From contig OZ025207.1 of the NCBI GenBank assembly GCA_964019055.1, positions 13,977,357 through 14,041,356 of the forward strand: DNA of 64,000 nucleotides, read 5' to 3'. The notes beneath the pieces are model-generated. The model made no database searches and was not told the DNA's origin. It worked only from the letters and a program-made list of their open reading frames with translations. The stretch is from Anthopleura xanthogrammica (lineage: Eukaryota > Cnidaria > Anthozoa > Actiniaria > Actiniidae). Positions 52,101 through 62,180 of this stretch are shown here, piece by piece; the stretch's first letter is position 1, and each line of letters starts with the position of its first letter. A program made the translations under genes and the position numbers.

Positions 52101-55100
52101 TAGTAGCATCCAAGACATCCATATCATGTGTCAGCCTGCTAGAGGTAATGCAAGACGTTAATGCTTACAGTTTAGTTATGCAGTGGAGTAGCCAGGGGAG
52201 GGCGATGGGGCGATCGAGACTTTTTTTCTTTGATGTATGATGTTAATGCCACTGGCGTAGGGAGAGGACGGCCACGCCCCCTCCCTCGAAATTTTTGCCG
52301 TTAAATAGTTTTTATTCTAGGTACCCCCCTAGATCCTGGGTCCTCGCTACGCCACTGTAGTTATTCATTGGGAAAATGATTTATAGCACGTTACAAAGAA
52401 CCTAAAAAGCTTTAAAGAATAGTAATGTTTTCATCTCGCTTGTACTACAATTATCTTGGTACAAGCCTAATAGTGAAGTTGGGCCAAGACGTAATTATTT
52501 CCCATTTCACGTGTAGCATTGGGGCGTACGCTGCTAACGCGTCGACTTTCACTACTTTGGTTCCAAAGGATGGGTTCACTGGTTCGTGCCCTGCGGGCGC
52601 TATATGTGAATTGAGTTTGTTTGATGTGTTGTTCTCACCGGTGCAGCGAGAGTTTCCTTCGGGTTCTCCGGTTTCCTCTCTCCGTAAAAAAAATCAACAT
52701 GTGGCTGAGCGTTGTGTGCATAGAATATCGAATATAGTGTGAGTGACAAGTGTCTCCAATTAGTGCGAGAGCCACACCCACATTTCAAGAGTAGTACCTT
52801 CTTGTTTTGCTAAGTTATGTCAGATTAATCGAGTTAAAGCACGTTTTGACTCAAAAACACTTCTGCTAATGATTAAATCTCTAGGTTTTAGTAAACTGCT
52901 CTATTGCTCTACAGTATGATCAAATACGTTTGTTTCTAACATAAATAAGCTCCAGTCAATACAAAATTTCGCTAGCAAAATAGTCACAAACTCTAGAAAT
53001 TGCGATCATGTAACTCCGCTACTCCGCCAGCTTAACTGGCTTCCTGTCAGACAACTTTTGTTTTATAGAGACGCAGTAATGGCATATAAATGCTTAAACA
53101 ACCTCGCCCCAAGCTATCTTTGTAGCAAATGTCGCAATCGCTCCAATGTTATCGATCGTTTTACACGTAAGCGTGACTCACTTCAAATACCTCTGTACAA
53201 GACAGCTGCAGACCAACGCACCTTTACTTATAGAGCTGTAAATATATGGAACAATCTACATAAGAGTATTAAGGAAAATACATCTCTCAAAACCTTCAAG
53301 GCTTCAATGAAGGATTACTTGCATGCTCAGAGCAATTTGTAACTTGTGTTTAATACATCATATTTATTAAGTAGTTTTCTTTATTTAACCTAGGTTATCT
53401 TATTACGTCTTTCTTCTTATAATGTCTATCTTATTGTAAATAACGGTAAAGGTAAAGTCACTATATTTAACGTCGGTAGTTCCTTCAGTTGAAATTCAAC
53501 TGCTATCAATGGAAGCCGACGGTTAAATAGTTTCTGAAAAGCCTCACGAGGAGTTGGCTATTAAAGTTTATTATCATTATTAAAAGCGCTAGAACGACTA
53601 GAAACTTAAATTAAAAAATTTAATTTTATTATATTTTTTTCATTATACTTGGAAAACCCTGCTTTCGATATTCTGGTGGAGTGATCACGCTCCGGGGAAA
53701 CAATGGAGTAAACCTAATATATTCTAATTTCCCAGAGCCTCGCACTGACCATATAAAGTATTTCTAATATCCTGAAGTGTAAAAAACCTTTCCTGCTATT
53801 TTCCATTATAACATTTATGACGTCCTTTTCGTCTTCAGCGTTCTCAAAAACATCAAAACTTCGTCTGGTTGGAGGATCTTCACCAGGTGAAGGCCGTGTT
53901 GAGATGGAGCAGTACGGAGTCTGGGGCACAGTCTGTAATTCTGGTTGGGACATACGTGATGCTAATGTTGTATGTCGTATGCTGAACTTTACGGGAGCCT
54001 TTGCTGCAAAACAAAGGTTTGGTAGCGGCACAGGGCCAATATGGCTGACAGGTGTGTCTTGTAAAGGACATGAGGAGGAGATAATGAACTGTACTCACAG
54101 AGAATTTGAGCAGACGAGATCTTGTAGCCATGGTAACGATGCTGGAGTTGTTTGTCATTCATATTCAGGTTAGAATTTTTGATTAGTTATTAAGGTTGAA
54201 TATGAATTATCTAAATAATCAGATCTTCTTTTTTTAGTCAATGTCCCTAACGTAGCTGTTCGTCTAGTGAATGGAAGCACTCCAGATCAAGGCCGAGTAG
54301 AGGTTCGATATTATGGAGTCTGGGGAACAGTTTGTGATGATAATTGGGGACTAGCAGATGCTCACGTGGTCTGTCGTATGTTGAACTACAGCAAAGCCTC
54401 ATGGGCAGGAACTGCAGAGGTCATTGGTAGTGGTCCTATTTTACTGGATGATGTTCAATGTCGCGGAAATGAGAAGTCACTGGAGCAGTGCAGACATGCA
54501 GGTTGGGGTCTCCACAACTGTGGTCATAGTGAAGATGCCGCTGTCAAGTGCACAAATGAAACGAATGGTAAGGAGAGTTTAGTTTTGGATCAAGTATTTT
54601 GATCCACAAATGTCGCATGTGTCAAAGGCAAAGGTTTCCTGCGTTCATGATTCTCTGGATAATTTTGAAATGCAAAGGCTAAGGGATAATATAATCCATA
54701 ATAAAGCATTTCTTGGAAGTAAGGAGGAGGCGCTTTTCGGTGCGATAAATATATGTTGTTGTTTTTTTTTTTTGAAAAACTGAGTGAATGCCCATCTGAT
54801 CAAACGTCATTCTGCGCGTGTGATCCTGATCCATGGGCAGGAACTGCTGAGTTCAGCGGTAGTCAGTCCTTGTCAGCCCTGGGGTCGATACTATTTTTTA
54901 GATACTAGATACTAATTTTTCAAATGACTAACAGAAATGTAAGCCTTTCAGAAAATGTATACATTGACTATTAAGTACGCTACGTGAACTAAAAGTACCA
55001 GTAATTTGTTTTGATCAGCTATAGCTGATCAAGGTTTGGGTGGTGAATTTTGTATTAAAAATAATCCATACGATAATATGATAATATGATTTCTTTTTAC

Positions 55101-58100
55101 CAATACGATGCAGCTAATGTCACTCTAGCAAATGGTGTGAAAACCAACTCACTTTATATCGGTATCCTACAAGTCTACCACAACAATACATGGGGAACAG
55201 TATGTGATGATGGATGGAACACAAAGAACACCAAAGTAGTCTGTAGACAACTGGGTTATGCAAATAGTTCATCACACACGACCCTTGGAGAAGGAAGTGG
55301 ACAGATCTGGCTGGACGACGTGTCGTGTACTGGTTGGGAGAGCTCGATAGACGAGTGTCGTCACTCAGGATGGGGTGATAATAATTGTGGCCATAGTGAA
55401 GACGTTGGTGTCATCTGCTACTCAGGTTGGTATTTGATGATTACGTTTTCCCCTTAAGCAGCATAACCACAAGTGCCTATAAACCCTTACTCAATATTTT
55501 CAGTATTGATTCAATTGAAGTGAATAGTTGAATGGTGAAGTATTTTTATTAGATTTGAGTGATGCATCTTGGAGATATCAAGGTTTATACTTCCAATATG
55601 TTAATGTTGTGACATCATTTTCTGGGGCAGTAAAACATCATTATCTTACTCAGTGTTTATAGAAAGGTTATTGCAAATTTGTTTTCTCATAGAAATCAGT
55701 GTTTTAATTTGCAAACATCACAGTATTACAGTGCGAATCGAAAAACCGTGGGCACCTAGAAATATTCCAGGAATGTTCTATTGTTCTTTCGCCAATCAGA
55801 AATGACTCTCTAACCACAAGATAATGGAAAGATAACAATAACGCTTCTGATTGGTTAAGAAAGATTCTTGAAATATTTCTAGGTGCTCACGGTTTTTCGA
55901 TTCGCACTGTAACATATTGGAAATGAGTATAAACCGTGATATCTCTAAGATGCATCACTCAAATCATATAAAAATAAATGTTCTTTAGACAAGAGTCTGA
56001 ATTCTAATATAGGAAACACTGAGAAGCAAAACATTTTCATGCTTTTATAACTATTTTAATAGGTTCACCGAACATAGACTTCCGATTGCGTGATACATCC
56101 AATAGTCATGTTTTTGGACTTGAGATACGTTTTCTTGGCATGTGGGGAGCTGTCTGCGCAGGTATTGGTCTAGAAGATGCTCACGTGATTTGTCGCATGT
56201 CGGGTTACAGCAAAGCTTTGTCGGTGTATAGGCAATTGCCAAATACCTCTCTTCCAATCAGATTCTCTATCAGGATGACTTGTAATGGTGGAGAGAATTC
56301 AACTGAACAGTGTAGCTACATGGGATTAAAAGAAGAACAGTCATGTAGTAGCAACCAAGACATCCGTATCACGTGTCAGCCTGCTAGAGGTAATGCAAGA
56401 CATTAATGCTAACAGTTTAGTTATACATTGGGAAAAGGATTTATAACACATCCCAACATTCTAGAAGATTGAAAGAACCTAAAAAACGTTAAAGAATAGT
56501 AATGTTTTCATCTCGTATGTACTACAGCTATCTTGGTTACCTAGCCTAATAGTAAAATTGGGCTTAGACGTAAGGTCCGGTTTAGACGTCGAAGTTCACA
56601 TGTGCCGAATCTAATTGCAAATGAGCAAAAACTATTGTTTGAATTCATTTGCATTAGATTCGGCACATGTGAGCTTCGACGTCTAAACCGGGCCTAATTT
56701 TTGCCATTTCGTTATACTAGCAATAGCGCTATTTGGTGTTTAAAAACATTTTAGCATTGTGATGTAAGTCCCTTTTTTTTATCAGCCAATCGATCGCTGG
56801 TTGGCACATAAATAACAAAAGCTTACGTCACAGCAACTAGCGCTATAGCCCACTTTCGTTATTCTGGTTGAGTGATCACCCAATGGAGTTATCCTAATAT
56901 ATTCTTTTATTTCCCCTGAAACTTGTCTTGACTTACTTTTTGCGTGATCATTCAACCAGAATATCTAGAGTTGCCTAATAACAAGTTTTGGCGTCGCATA
57001 CATAATAATGCTTTTTCTTGACGTACATGAGACGCCACGTCAACATGTTACGCAGTGGCATAGCGAGGACCCAGGATCTGGGGGGCACCTAGAATAAACA
57101 ATAATTACCAAAAATGGGGGGGGGATGTGCCCACCCCCTCCCTACGCCAGTGGCATTTATATGTACATCAAAGAAAAAAAAATGTTAAGTTAAGTCAATG
57201 ATATGTTAAGTTAAGCTTTTTGTCACTCACTTTCAGGTTAGATTTTTTAAAGTTCAAGAACTAAAAGTTTGTTTAATTTAAAAAAATTAGAAACCCGGAT
57301 CTTTCTTTCCAGTCAATGTCCCTAACGTAGCTGTTCGTCTTGTGGATGGTAGCACTCCAAATCAAGGCCGAGTAGAGGTTCGATACTATGGAGTCTGGGG
57401 CACAGTTTGTGATGATAATTGGGACCTAGCAGATGCTCGCGTGGTCTGTCGTATGTTGAACTACAGCAAAGCCTTATGGGCAGGAACTGCTAAAGTCAGC
57501 GGTAGTGGTCCTATTTTACTGGATGATGTTAAATGTCGCGGCAATGAGAAGTCACTGGAGCAGTGCAGACATGCAGGTTTGGGTCTCCACGACTGTGGTC
57601 ATAGTGAAGATGCCGCTGTCAAGTGCACGAGTGAAACTAATGGTAAGGAGAGATTAGTTTTGGATTTTTTTGAATTCAATTAATTCCAAATCGGACAAGC
57701 ATATAGTACTATTGGAGATTAATTTTATCATGGCAAACTCACGATCATAAAATGTCACGAAGGGTTTTTCTGGTGGGACTAGCTCGTCTGCATTGCTCTG
57801 CTCTCCTGCTCTGCTTCTATCTCTATGTTGAACTAAACTCTCTCTCCTTTCTTCTCTCATCTCCACTAAACTGCGTGCTGCAATCCTTTTAATAATGGTT
57901 GTGAGATTGACAGGATTGTCCAGCCTAATATCAGCTAACGTAAATTACAAGCGTTGTGATTGGTTGCTAAGAACGATGAATAATAATCAACTAGTTTCCA
58001 AATTCGGAGGAGGAATTTGAACTTTGTTGAAATTATATTATTCCTCGTACTTGGAGTTAAACAAAAACTATACCGTCGCTAGACCATTAAGCGATCTAAC

Positions 58101-59166
58101 AGGTACTTAACTTGAACTTAGTCTTTAAACGAAAGCAGTTAACGAAATTGGCTAGCTCCAAAGTTGGGATATCAGGCGTTAGCTGACAGCGCCCAGCTAT
58201 GAATATTTCAACAGAATTCGAGCGAGCTAAACTGTCATTTAAAATTACAATTACAATTTTCCATTGTAATCTAGTCGTTCTAATCATGGATTATCTGGTT
58301 AGAATTGGCAGGAATCGTTCGCCTTGTCAATTCCGATCAAGGATATATTGGCCAAATAGAAGTCAACTACAAAGGGACCTGGACACCAGTCTGTGATGAT
58401 ACCTGGGATATATTAGATGCTCACGTGGTCTGTAGAATGCTTGGTTACAAAGCAGCACTAGCAGCAATCAAGAGGTTCAGTGTTGGGAAGGCTAAACCAT
58501 GGATAGGTGTTCTGGAATGTAGTGGCGAGGAATCATCGATCAGCGAATGCACTCATCGTGAATGGACGAACAGTCAATGCCCTGGGAACTACTATGCTGG
58601 TGTCATGTGCAAAGTAAATGATGGTTAGTAAGAAACATTTAACACTTTGCAAGTTATATATCGAAAAGTTTAACTTTGGATACTCAGTACAACTTTGCAG
58701 CTTTGCAAGTTATTTTTTTATTTCATTTTTTTCCACAATATTAATTTACATAACGATCCTACAGATCTTCCACCACTGCAAGTTCGTTTAGAAGATGGAA
58801 GTTCATCCAACTCTGGTCGTGTTGCTGTTCGCTATGGTAACGTATGGGGTACCATATGTAACAAGGGACTGGACATCAACGATGCTAAAGTGATTTGCCG
58901 TATGCTTGGCTACCCCGGAAAAAGTTCAGTGTACCGGAAAAGGGATACTTTGACGGTTACCGATCTCATGAGTTGCCTGATACTGGGGTACAAAGGATCG
59001 AACAAAGTGTTTTCACAGTACACCTTTGGACCTGGAAATGGTACTATCTGGCTGAGTAACCTGGAGTGTGATGGAACAGAAAACTCGATTGTTGACTGTC
59101 GTCATCCAGGATGGGGACAAGCAGCATGTAAACATGATCAGGATGTAGCTATAGAATGCACAACAG
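49042..59166 (+). CDS. SRCR gene 5 (3' part interrupted): SP + 9 SRCR
   Basis: Predicted exons: 49042-49102 SP, 50344-50661 A, 51809-52144 B, 53839-54168 C, 54238-54567 D, 55114-55425 A, 56063-56389 B, 57313-57642 D, 58312-58623 E and 58765-59166 F. All internal exons are phase 1-1 and open. The second block has lost its C exon, of which only about 19 nt before a donor survive at 57218-57236. After F the intron matches that of gene 2 until about 59229 and then gives way to the virus-like element. J, K, L and TM exons, if present, lie beyond the window. Confidence 0.78.
49490..49779. mobile_element. Long-arm foldback element, 290 bp
   Basis: Arms of about 113 bp (49490-49602 and 49667-49779) are inverted copies differing at about one base; ends tagagtgcttacactatg and inverse, flanked by TA. 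Such a structure can form a long hairpin RNA if transcribed in the SP-A intron. Confidence 0.75.
50344..50661 (+). CDS. Gene 5 SRCR exon A5
   Basis: 106 codons: [65 protein letters not shown] and [14 protein letters not shown]. Confidence 0.87.
50897..51152 (+). repeat. (GGTAAT)n array in gene 5 intron
   Basis: GGTAAT units with one interruption (ggtatataat at about 50946). Same unit as at 8949-9304. It lies in the A5-B5 intron. Confidence 0.95.
51403..51717 (-). mobile_element. tRNA-derived SINE on the minus strand
   Basis: On the - strand, from the right: A box tagctcagttagttagg, B box ggttcaagcc, then a body containing tccgtctcacttagagacg and aggcctagggcc, and a (ATT)n tail at 51403-51435. 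This is the classic head-body-tail order of a tRNA SINE. Confidence 0.65.
51809..52144 (+). CDS. Gene 5 SRCR exon B5
   Basis: 112 codons: [55 protein letters not shown] and QDIHIMC. A three-codon GGI insertion sits in the first loop, and the extra ARC cysteine is shared with B2. Confidence 0.86.
52181..52357. mobile_element. hAT-like MITE, CAGTGG...CCACTG
   Basis: Ends cagtggagtagccagggg and ctcgctacgccactg. Flanks tagttatg and tagttatt resemble an 8-bp duplication; the paralogous introns of genes 2 and 5 (cagtttagttatacattggg) show the empty site. Confidence 0.7.
52510..52795 (+). mobile_element. tRNA-derived SINE, copy 3
   Basis: tagcattggggcgtacgctg, B box ggttcgtgccc (one change), gtttgatgtgttgttctc and ctccgtaaaaaaaatcaac. 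Same family as 26872 and 40422. Confidence 0.55.
52930..53342 (+). pseudogene. LINE ORF2 C-terminal fragment
   Basis: Open frame reading [52 protein letters not shown] and [12 protein letters not shown] then TAA. This is the characteristic C-terminus of CR1/Jockey-type LINE polyproteins, 5' truncated. Its 3' region runs to about 53583. Confidence 0.75.
53839..54168 (+). CDS. Gene 5 SRCR exon C5
   Basis: 110 codons: [55 protein letters not shown] and [16 protein letters not shown]. Confidence 0.88.
54238..54567 (+). CDS. Gene 5 SRCR exon D5
   Basis: 110 codons: [71 protein letters not shown]. Confidence 0.88.
54829..54868 (+). pseudogene. Short D-exon scrap
   Basis: ccatgggcaggaactgctga...ttcagcggtagt matches the WAGTA..SGS part of D exons and nothing more. 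It is a relic left between D5 and A6. Confidence 0.55.
55114..55425 (+). CDS. Gene 5 SRCR exon A6, shifted acceptor
   Basis: 104 codons: [49 protein letters not shown] and [14 protein letters not shown]. At the usual acceptor the AG is changed to CG (55106-55107). The next AG, 6 nt downstream (gatgcag), keeps phase 1 and removes two codons. Confidence 0.78.
55729..55909. mobile_element. Tc1/mariner-type MITE, copy 2
   Basis: TA-flanked cagtgcgaatcgaaaaacc ... ggtttttcgattcgcactg, 181 bp. The left flank is atta and the right flank is taac. Confidence 0.75.
56063..56389 (+). CDS. Gene 5 SRCR exon B6
   Basis: 109 codons: [57 protein letters not shown] and QDIRITC. Confidence 0.87.
56573..56694. 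mobile_element. Palindromic element inserted at TA
   Basis: Ends aggtccggtttagacgtcga and inverse (..gacgtctaaaccgggcc). The gene 3 intron at 27347-27361 (agacataatttttgcc) is the uninterrupted site; here it is split at TA with TA on both sides. Confidence 0.75.
57053..57152. mobile_element. hAT-like MITE, short copy
   Basis: cagtggcatagcgaggaccc ... ccctacgccagtg. It lies where the C exon of the second block should be. Confidence 0.55.
57218..57236 (+). pseudogene. Remnant 3' end of a deleted C exon
   Basis: ttttgtcactcactttcag followed by gttag matches the last bases and donor of C exons (tttgtcattcatattcag, gttag). The rest of the exon is gone. Confidence 0.55.
57313..57642 (+). CDS. Gene 5 SRCR exon D6
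   Basis: 110 codons: [54 protein letters not shown] and [11 protein letters not shown]. Confidence 0.88.
58312..58623 (+). CDS. Gene 5 SRCR exon E6
   Basis: 104 codons: [57 protein letters not shown] and [12 protein letters not shown]. Acceptor ttggcag, donor gttag. Confidence 0.86.
58765..59166 (+). CDS. Gene 5 SRCR exon F6, with 26-codon insertion
   Basis: 134 codons instead of 108. After [13 protein letters not shown] it has [20 protein letters not shown] and [11 protein letters not shown] before [14 protein letters not shown]. The insert includes a second C-x-x-LGYxGSxKV that looks like a copy of the [13 protein letters not shown] segment, and adds a seventh cysteine. The same insert is in the frameshifted F3. 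Confidence 0.85.
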
Positions 59167-59430
59167 GTTTGTTACCTCCCTGGTCATGCTAATCTACAAC
59201 CAAATTATCATACCTAACGGGGGATTTTAAGTAGTAGGGAAATGAGAGTTCTGTAACAATGGATCTATTGTTCTTTTGGGACCGGCCTAATTTTCAGGGG
59301 AGGGGAGGGGTGGTTAAGGTCCAGCTATCGCGAAAACATGAACCGACCGCCTGACCAAGAATTCCGATCGAAATCAGGGGGTGTTAAGACAGGGGGGGGG
59401 TGTTTTTTAGACAAGATTGAAAACCCTTTG

Positions 59431-59986
59431 TTTGAGCAACAGATGGTTTGAAGGTTAAAGTTATGAATTTTTTGTCTACAACGATGTGACGGCAGACGTA
59501 CTCAGTAGAAGAGAAAGAGTCTAAAAGATGTTCTTGCCCGATGAAATTTATTTACTCTACGAAAAATTAAGAATATGACGATTATTGTATTTATTTTATT
59601 ATGGTCTTTTGTTTAAACAGCTGGCGATTTGAAGAAAGCCGTGTTTTGAATAAATTAAAGTCGATAAACCTTCGTTTTCGTTCTGGAAATTTCTGTTACA
59701 CTGACAAATGTTTTATTACTTAAACAGTAAAGTGAACATTATCGTTTCACACGGAAAAATCTGTTGTTCCAGACGGTTTATTCAAGATAATAACTACACA
59801 GACAAGTCTTGAAAACATGTTTTATTGTTCATCGTATACTGTGTAAACATATTGTCAAAGTAGGCTGGATACAGCAAACATGAACGGCGTAAATGGTTTT
59901 GATTTGCATAGCTTATTCCAGTAAAAAACATCACGAACTAAAGCTTTTCCCACTTGTGTATTGACTTTGCGATCGCTCTCAATCGT
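59431..59986 (+). repeat. Left inverted terminal repeat (at least 556 bp)
   Basis: Reverse complement of 63445-64000 with no gaps and one mismatch (59957 t against 63474 c, i.e. t/g on one strand). It contains the last 49 nt of the ATPase frame and several AATAAA signals on the - strand. It may extend further left, which cannot be tested because the other arm leaves the window. Confidence 0.95.
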
Positions 59987-61494
59987 TCTGATCGTCGCGC
60001 AGGTTTTAAGATTTTATCATGATATTTGTCTGAATCTTGATAGCTAATCCACTTCACGGGATTTTCTTTACTTGAAGGGGGAGTGGGTAGAAAATCAGGC
60101 GGAGGTGGTGGGAATTGTGTTTTGGGGGTGCTGAACGAGGTGGTAGAAGAGGGTTGATCAAGACTAGTTATGGTTCTTAATGGTGTAGAAGGTATCCCCG
60201 TTGAAGTTGAAGCTCCCGCTCTGCTGAGTTCAAGAGTAGGAGTTCTTATTTTCGATGTTAGTCGTTGTAGGAAAGAAGGCGTTTTAGTTTTGGGGGTTAC
60301 GTAGCCACTATCACTGGTGAGACTCGTTGAAGAAACATTTTCTGGAGATTTCAGACTGGTGGGAAGACTGGGACTAGCTGATGGTGGTGCTTGTGGGGTT
60401 TGCACCGTTCCTAGCCTTGAACTGTGGGGCGAACCACTTTGAATCTGTTGTTGTAAATCCAGATATCGATTGTAGAGTTGCGAATATTCTTTCATTTTTA
60501 GTTCTGTGGGGAGATTGGGTTCGTTTAGAATGTTAGTCATCTGCTCCTCTAAATTCTGTATTGTTTTTAATATAGGCAGTTGCAAATAGCTTTGACGTTC
60601 GTAATAGTTAGCAATAGATTGCGTGACATCTGATTGTCCACCATACTGTGATATTGTTGTGGGTGGGTTCGTCTTAGAAACAGGTTGATCATCGGGGAGA
60701 ACGTTAGTTCGAAGTCTGCATTCTTCTGGTGTGTTGGGTTTAAGGTCCACGAAAAGATATCCATAAGGTCGTTGTACAGCCGCTTCGTACTTCTGAATGA
60801 ACTGTTCTGACTTGCCTGGATACGTTTGTTTTCCCAGCGTCATCATTTGTAGTTTGTCTCTTGGGTTTTTGAATAGAACAAGATATGAGGCATTTAGACT
60901 CAGAGTGCGCATGATTTTTCCTTGAAAGTAAAGATTCTGCATCAGGAAAATGACACTGAGGTTCCGATGATGAGAGCCCTTGGTAAATAAATTCATGATT
61001 CTTTTGTCGTTGGACGTCTCTGTCATTTGATCGTCAATCACAATCACATTATTGATCCTAGGGTCGAAGAAGCCATCTTCGTCAATATCATGGGGTATGC
61101 CTTTCACAAACTCGATCCCGGGAATGGTCTTCATCATGTAGTCGTAAGTTAGCTGCCATTGTGAGTAACTCCATACAATACGCTGCGGTGGCGGACTTAT
61201 GACTTGTGTTGCATGCTTAAGCAGATTCTGAACCCAAACCGTTTTACCAGATCCAGTCATTCCACCTACTAAAGCAGTAAATGGATGCAGCAGTTGAAAT
61301 CTAGCACATTGAACTGTTTGACCGCTTCCTATCTGAGAAGCAGTGTTTTGAGAAAGATGGTTACCGTCTTTGAATATTTTCCCGCCTTGCTGAAACCAAA
61401 ATGTGCGTTCTGGACCATTCATTTTGTGGACCCTACTCAAGTGGGATGATAAATTTTGAACTGATTTCTGACATAAAGAACACGTCCGAGCCAT
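59938..61494 (-). CDS. FtsK/HerA-type packaging ATPase of the element, with N-terminal C2H2 finger
   Basis: 518 residues. N-terminal C2H2 finger (C5, C8, H18, H23). P-loop GGMTGSGKT at 77-85, Walker B IVIDDQ at 151-156, GSHHRN at 173-178 and a QN sensor-like pair at 186-187. Residues about 290-480 are Pro/Ser/Thr-rich and presumably disordered, ending in a basic segment. The P-loop, DD and SHHRN pattern matches A32/FtsK-HerA genome-packaging ATPases of Polintons, adintoviruses and related dsDNA viruses, which pump DNA into capsids. The finger and long tail are additions to that core. ATG at 61492-61494; a TTAAATA box lies about 50 bp upstream on the - strand. The last 15 or so codons and the stop lie in the left inverted repeat. 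The frame is intact. Confidence 0.75.
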   Translation of the reverse strand: MARTCSLCQKSVQNLSSHLSRVHKMNGPERTFWFQQGGKIFKDGNHLSQNTASQIGSGQTVQCARFQLLHPFTALVGGMTGSGKTVWVQNLLKHATQVISPPPQRIVWSYSQWQLTYDYMMKTIPGIEFVKGIPHDIDEDGFFDPRINNVIVIDDQMTETSNDKRIMNLFTKGSHHRNLSVIFLMQNLYFQGKIMRTLSLNASYLVLFKNPRDKLQMMTLGKQTYPGKSEQFIQKYEAAVQRPYGYLFVDLKPNTPEECRLRTNVLPDDQPVSKTNPPTTISQYGGQSDVTQSIANYYERQSYLQLPILKTIQNLEEQMTNILNEPNLPTELKMKEYSQLYNRYLDLQQQIQSGSPHSSRLGTVQTPQAPPSASPSLPTSLKSPENVSSTSLTSDSGYVTPKTKTPSFLQRLTSKIRTPTLELSRAGASTSTGIPSTPLRTITSLDQPSSTTSFSTPKTQFPPPPPDFLPTPPSSKENPVKWISYQDSDKYHDKILKPARRSERLRAIAKSIHKWEKL

Positions 61495-61564
61495 CTCGAG
61501 TCTACTCAGTAATGAAAGTAGGAGGGAGGTTGCAAGCCTATTTAAGCATGAGTTAACCAGACTG

Positions 61565-62110
61565 ATAAAAACATGGCTATCACGCTATCTGCTATCGACA
61601 GCTATAGGCTATCAGGAAGCTATCTGGCTATCAATAGCTTGGCTTTCAATAGCTAGGGTATCTTGGTATCTGGCTATCGATGAATAGGCTATCAACAGGC
61701 TATCAATAGCTTGACTATCAAGCTATCTGGCTATCGATAGCTAGGATATCTGGCTATCGATAGCTAGGCTATCAATAGCTGGGCTATCTGGCTATCAATA
61801 ACTGGGCTATCTGGCTATCAATAGCTGGGCTATCTGGCTATCAATAGCAGGGCTATCTGGCTATCAACAGCTGGGCTATCTGGCTATCAATAGCTGGGCT
61901 ATCTGGCTATCGATAGCTATGGTATCTGGCTATCAATAGCTGGGCTATCAGGCTATCAACAGCTGGGCTATCGGCTATCAATAGCTGGGCTATCTGGCTA
62001 TCAACAGCTGGGCTATCTGGCTATCAATAGCTGGGCTATCTGGCTATCAATAGCTGGGCTATCTGGCTATCAATAGCTGGGCTATCTGGCTATCGATAGC
62101 TAGGGTATCC
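61565..62110. repeat. Tandem repeat of a 23-bp unit at the divergent centre
   Basis: About 22 imperfect copies of a unit like gggctatctggctatcaatagct, in which ctatcaatag / ctatcgatag is a small palindrome. Variants carry caacag or cgatag. It fills the space between the ATPase gene and the two rightward genes. Position and structure suggest a bidirectional promoter or an origin-type iteron array; this is inference. Confidence 0.9.
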
Positions 62111-62180
62111 GGCTGTTAGTAACGTGACTATAAGTATAACTTTGGAACGCTCATTTCAATGCATCTTTAGTGGAGTAAAC

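Noticed and set aside
62124..62180. Upstream extension of the 108-residue protein
   Set aside because: Would need a GTG start; the first ATG in frame is 62181.
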